A DNA stretch of 64,000 nt from Bibersteinia trehalosi (GTDB lineage: Bacteria > Pseudomonadota > Gammaproteobacteria > Enterobacterales > Pasteurellaceae). Of this stretch, positions 61,564 through 64,000 are shown piece after piece. The stretch is taken from the NCBI RefSeq assembly GCF_004346205.1, contig NZ_SMAM01000007.1, positions 1 to 64,000 of the forward strand, given 5' to 3'. The first letter of the stretch is position 1. The number at the start of each line of letters is the position of its first letter. The notes under the pieces are model-generated. The model saw only the letters and a list, made by a program, of their open reading frames with translations, was not told where the DNA came from and did no database searches. Position numbers and translations under genes: made by a program.

Positions 61564-63774
61564 TTATGTTACATCTTGTGGATCAATATCCACTGTTAAG
61601 CGAATATCATTACGTAAGAATTGTGTTTTAACCTCATCAAATAGTGAAAGCAATTTTTGCAGCATTGTTCGCTGTGAATGCTGAATAATTGACTGCCAAC
61701 GATAATGTCCCGCCTTTTTTGCCATTGGCGCAGAAAAAGCCCCTAAAATTTGAAATCCTTGCCATTGGTTATCTTGAATCATCGTCTGTAAACAAGCGGT
61801 CAGATTATGTAGAAATTCTGCTACTTTATCGTTATCTCGCCCCGTTGCTCGGATAAGTACTTGGGCCGAAAATGGTGGTAAGTTCATCACTTTCCGCATT
61901 TTTAATGCTTCCCTTGAAAATGCCAAGTAGCCTTCGTTTAACAGGGTTTTGAGCAAAGGGTGTTCGGGATAATGGGTTTGTAACACCACTTCCCCTTGTT
62001 TTTCAGCACGTCCTGCACGCCCAGCCACTTGCAAATAGAGTTGAGCAAGACGTTCTTCAGCGCGGAAATCGGTGGAAAATAGACTGCTATCCACATTGAC
62101 AATCGCAACCAAGGTTACATTTGGGAAGTGATGCCCTTTAGCCAGCATTTGAGTACCGATCAAAATCTGGCTTTTACCAGCTTGAATATCCGTTAAATGC
62201 TGTTCTAGTGAACCTTTACGAGCGGTACTATCTCGGTCAATACGAGAGATCGTAAACTGTGGAAAACGCTCTGTAAGCACGTGTTCCAGCTGTTCAGTCC
62301 CCATGCCTGTTGTGATTAAATGGGTAGAACCGCAATGGCCACATTGTCTCGGGATGACACGTTGAGATGCGCAGTGATGGCAACGTAAAATACGGCTTTT
62401 TTGATGGTAGGTGTAGGGTTTATCACAGGCTTCACACTGGCAGATCCAACCGCATTCATGGCAAAGTAGCACAGGAGCAAAGCCTCGTCGATTTAAGAAC
62501 AACATCACTTGGTTGCCTTTTTCTAGGTGGTGTTGCATTTTGGCTAAAAGCTGTTCAGAAAGCCCAGAATAGATACGCTGTGTTTTCAGATCGATGACCT
62601 GCTGTTTGACATTGTTTGCACCACCTGCGCGTTGGCTCAGTTGTAATTCAATGAATTTACCATTCTGTACATTTTGCACGCTTTCTAAACTTGGCGTTGC
62701 TGAGCCTAAAATAATCGGAATGTTTGCATTTCTTGCTCGCAATACGGCTAAATCACGTGCGTGATAACGCCAACCGTCTTGCTGTTTGAACGAGCTATCG
62801 TGCTCTTCATCGATGATAATTAGTCCGAGCTTGTGAAATTGCGTGAATAGAGCGGAACGCGTGCCGATTACAATCGCACTTTCTCCATTTTTCGCCCGCA
62901 GCCACGCATTTAACCGCTGATTGTCGTTTAGATTAGAATGTAAAGCATCAATTTCGACATTAAAGCGGGCTTTAAAGCGGTGAATTGTTTGTGGTGTTAG
63001 ACCAATTTCAGGTACAAGCACTAATACTTGTTTGCCCTGGTTTAATATCTCTTCAATCACCTGAAGGTAGACTTCTGTCTTGCCTGAGCCTGTCACCCCA
63101 TTTAGTAGAAATGCCCCAAAACCTTCATGGTAATTTAAACGTCCTACCACTAAACTTTGTTGTTTATTTAACGTCAGTCGATTTTGACGATTGCAAATAG
63201 GTTGATTCGCTAATTTCTGTTGCCAACTCACCGCTTGATAAGGGATTTCGATTTTTTTGATATAGCCTTTTTCCATTAACCCCTTCCAAACGGATGGAGC
63301 GCAAGCGGTTGGTTTTTCAAAAAAATGAGCAAATTGCGCTAGGGTTTCCAGTAATAGTTGCTGTTTTTTGGCTCTTGCTAATTCACCACTTAATAATGCG
63401 TTTCGCCCAATGTCGGTAACAACAAAATAGTCTGGCTGTGTACGTTTGCTACTTTCACCATTGCGTAATTTAACAGGCAAAGCACTCATTAGCACTTCTC
63501 CCAGCGGCGCGTGATAATAATTTGCCGCCCAGTTTAAAAGTTGCCAAATTTCGTCGTCAAATAAGGATTGTTGATCTAATACCGCGGTGATTGGCTTCAA
63601 TTTATCGCTGGGAATATTACTTTGGATTGGCAAGTCCACCACAATACCTATTTTCGTTTGCCGTCCAAAAGGTACAACGGCTCTTGCGCCGATCTCCGTA
63701 GATATTTCCTCTGGCAAGAGGTAATCAAAAAAACGGGCAAGAGGTACATTTAAAGCAAGACGGATAAGTTTCAT
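61564..63774 (-). CDS. priA: Primosomal protein N' (replication restart helicase PriA)
   Basis: PriA reloads the replisome at stalled forks. The protein is 736 residues from the start chosen here. The N-terminal DNA-binding domain (ALNVPLARFFDYLLPEE) is followed by helicase motifs, with Walker A GVTGSGKT near residue 225 and DEEH in motif II. The zinc-binding insert CHECGWICQCEACDKPY and its later CGHCGS pair are present. The frame has another ATG five codons upstream at 63789. I prefer 63774 because E. coli PriA begins at the equivalent residue, although neither ATG has a strong Shine-Dalgarno sequence. Confidence 0.95.
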   Translation of the reverse strand: MKLIRLALNVPLARFFDYLLPEEISTEIGARAVVPFGRQTKIGIVVDLPIQSNIPSDKLKPITAVLDQQSLFDDEIWQLLNWAANYYHAPLGEVLMSALPVKLRNGESSKRTQPDYFVVTDIGRNALLSGELARAKKQQLLLETLAQFAHFFEKPTACAPSVWKGLMEKGYIKKIEIPYQAVSWQQKLANQPICNRQNRLTLNKQQSLVVGRLNYHEGFGAFLLNGVTGSGKTEVYLQVIEEILNQGKQVLVLVPEIGLTPQTIHRFKARFNVEIDALHSNLNDNQRLNAWLRAKNGESAIVIGTRSALFTQFHKLGLIIIDEEHDSSFKQQDGWRYHARDLAVLRARNANIPIILGSATPSLESVQNVQNGKFIELQLSQRAGGANNVKQQVIDLKTQRIYSGLSEQLLAKMQHHLEKGNQVMLFLNRRGFAPVLLCHECGWICQCEACDKPYTYHQKSRILRCHHCASQRVIPRQCGHCGSTHLITTGMGTEQLEHVLTERFPQFTISRIDRDSTARKGSLEQHLTDIQAGKSQILIGTQMLAKGHHFPNVTLVAIVNVDSSLFSTDFRAEERLAQLYLQVAGRAGRAEKQGEVVLQTHYPEHPLLKTLLNEGYLAFSREALKMRKVMNLPPFSAQVLIRATGRDNDKVAEFLHNLTACLQTMIQDNQWQGFQILGAFSAPMAKKAGHYRWQSIIQHSQRTMLQKLLSLFDEVKTQFLRNDIRLTVDIDPQDVT

Positions 63775-63792
63775 TGCTGGTGGCGTCATTAT

Positions 63793-63999
63793 TTAATCTC
63801 GATTTTCCTTAAAGCTATCTACACTCAACAAAGCAATTGCACAGAGTAAACAAAACATTAATAAATAGGATTTTGCCTCCAGCACTTCGCCAATGGCAAA
63901 GGAAATCAGTAACATCACTAAGGGCTCGGCGTAACCAATTAAACCTAGCACATTAATCGGCAACCAGTTGCTTGCTGAAATATACAGAATAAATGCTGC
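63793..63999 (-). CDS. rarD: EamA/RarD-type drug-metabolite transporter, C-terminal part
   Basis: Reading the minus strand from the window edge gives 68 codons ending at TAA (63793-63795). They include SASNWLPINVLGLIGYAEPL, a hydrophobic helix, then FAIGEVLEAKSYL and a final helix ending SVDSFKENRD. The NWLPI-GLIGYAEP and GEVLE pattern matches the last two helices of RarD-like EamA permeases. The 5' part lies outside the window, and the substrate is unknown. It ends 3 bases before the first possible priA ATG, so the two are probably co-transcribed. Confidence 0.7.
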   Translation of the reverse strand, partial: AAFILYISASNWLPINVLGLIGYAEPLVMLLISFAIGEVLEAKSYLLMFCLLCAIALLSVDSFKENRD

Positions 64000-64000
64000 G

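Overview
The window looks like chromosome from a gamma-proteobacterium of the Pasteurellaceae. The short motif ACAAGCGGT, often with an AT-rich tail, recurs throughout on both strands. This is the DNA uptake signal of the Actinobacillus/Mannheimia/Glaesserella/[H.] ducreyi branch; the Haemophilus influenzae branch uses AAGTGCGGT. The FbpA iron-binding protein carries the tyrosine triad known from Mannheimia haemolytica, and the sialyltransferase resembles the H. ducreyi and Pasteurella GT80 enzymes. Genus and species cannot be fixed from the sequence alone. Most of the window is housekeeping core genome.

Layout. 0-10 kb: the end of an rRNA operon (5S 3' end and terminator), ribF-ileS, pssA, kdsC facing it, then yggS and pepN. 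10-16 kb: a DUF805 membrane protein, engB, a GT80 sialyltransferase, rraB, tusA, pepQ and argH. 15.7-19.4 kb: a BtuB-like TonB-dependent receptor and an orphan periplasmic binding protein, separated by a cluster of REP-like palindromic units and a Y1 (RAYT) transposase gene. 19.5-26 kb: pyrG, a membrane protein, ligA, zipA, cysZ and a small Cys/His-rich lipoprotein. 26-32 kb: a leftward cluster nudE, membrane protein, cysQ, zwf, pgl, unknown ORF, gnd, which holds the whole oxidative pentose phosphate branch. 32-41 kb: an anaerobic fermentation block, focA, pflB, hutW/chuW, pflA and adhE, with perfect FNR-type boxes before focA and hutW. 41-50.7 kb: prlC, sucCD, a family 2 glycosyltransferase, pheA, rluE, galE and ampG. 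50.8-56.8 kb: a catecholate siderophore uptake system, with fetBCDE-like ABC transporter genes divergent from a FetA-like receptor. 57-64 kb: adk, the fbpABC ferric iron importer, priA and the end of a RarD/EamA transporter.

How the genes work together. Three iron or heme functions share the window. They are FetA with a CeuE-like binding protein that keeps all five known ligand-contact residues, FbpABC, and the anaerobic heme-opening radical SAM enzyme HutW/ChuW. The last sits between pflB and pflA behind a promoter whose FNR box is exactly at -41.5. Putative Fur boxes overlap the -35 elements before fetA and fbpA. Surface sugar functions (GT80 sialyltransferase, GT2, galE, kdsC) are scattered and probably serve lipooligosaccharide synthesis.

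The most unusual structure is the REP/RAYT block at 17663-18640. It has two 120-bp palindromic units and a third, 600-bp unit with the same ends but a transposase gene inside, which suggests an autonomous element and its internally deleted derivatives. No CRISPR array, prophage, tRNA or antibiotic resistance gene was seen.
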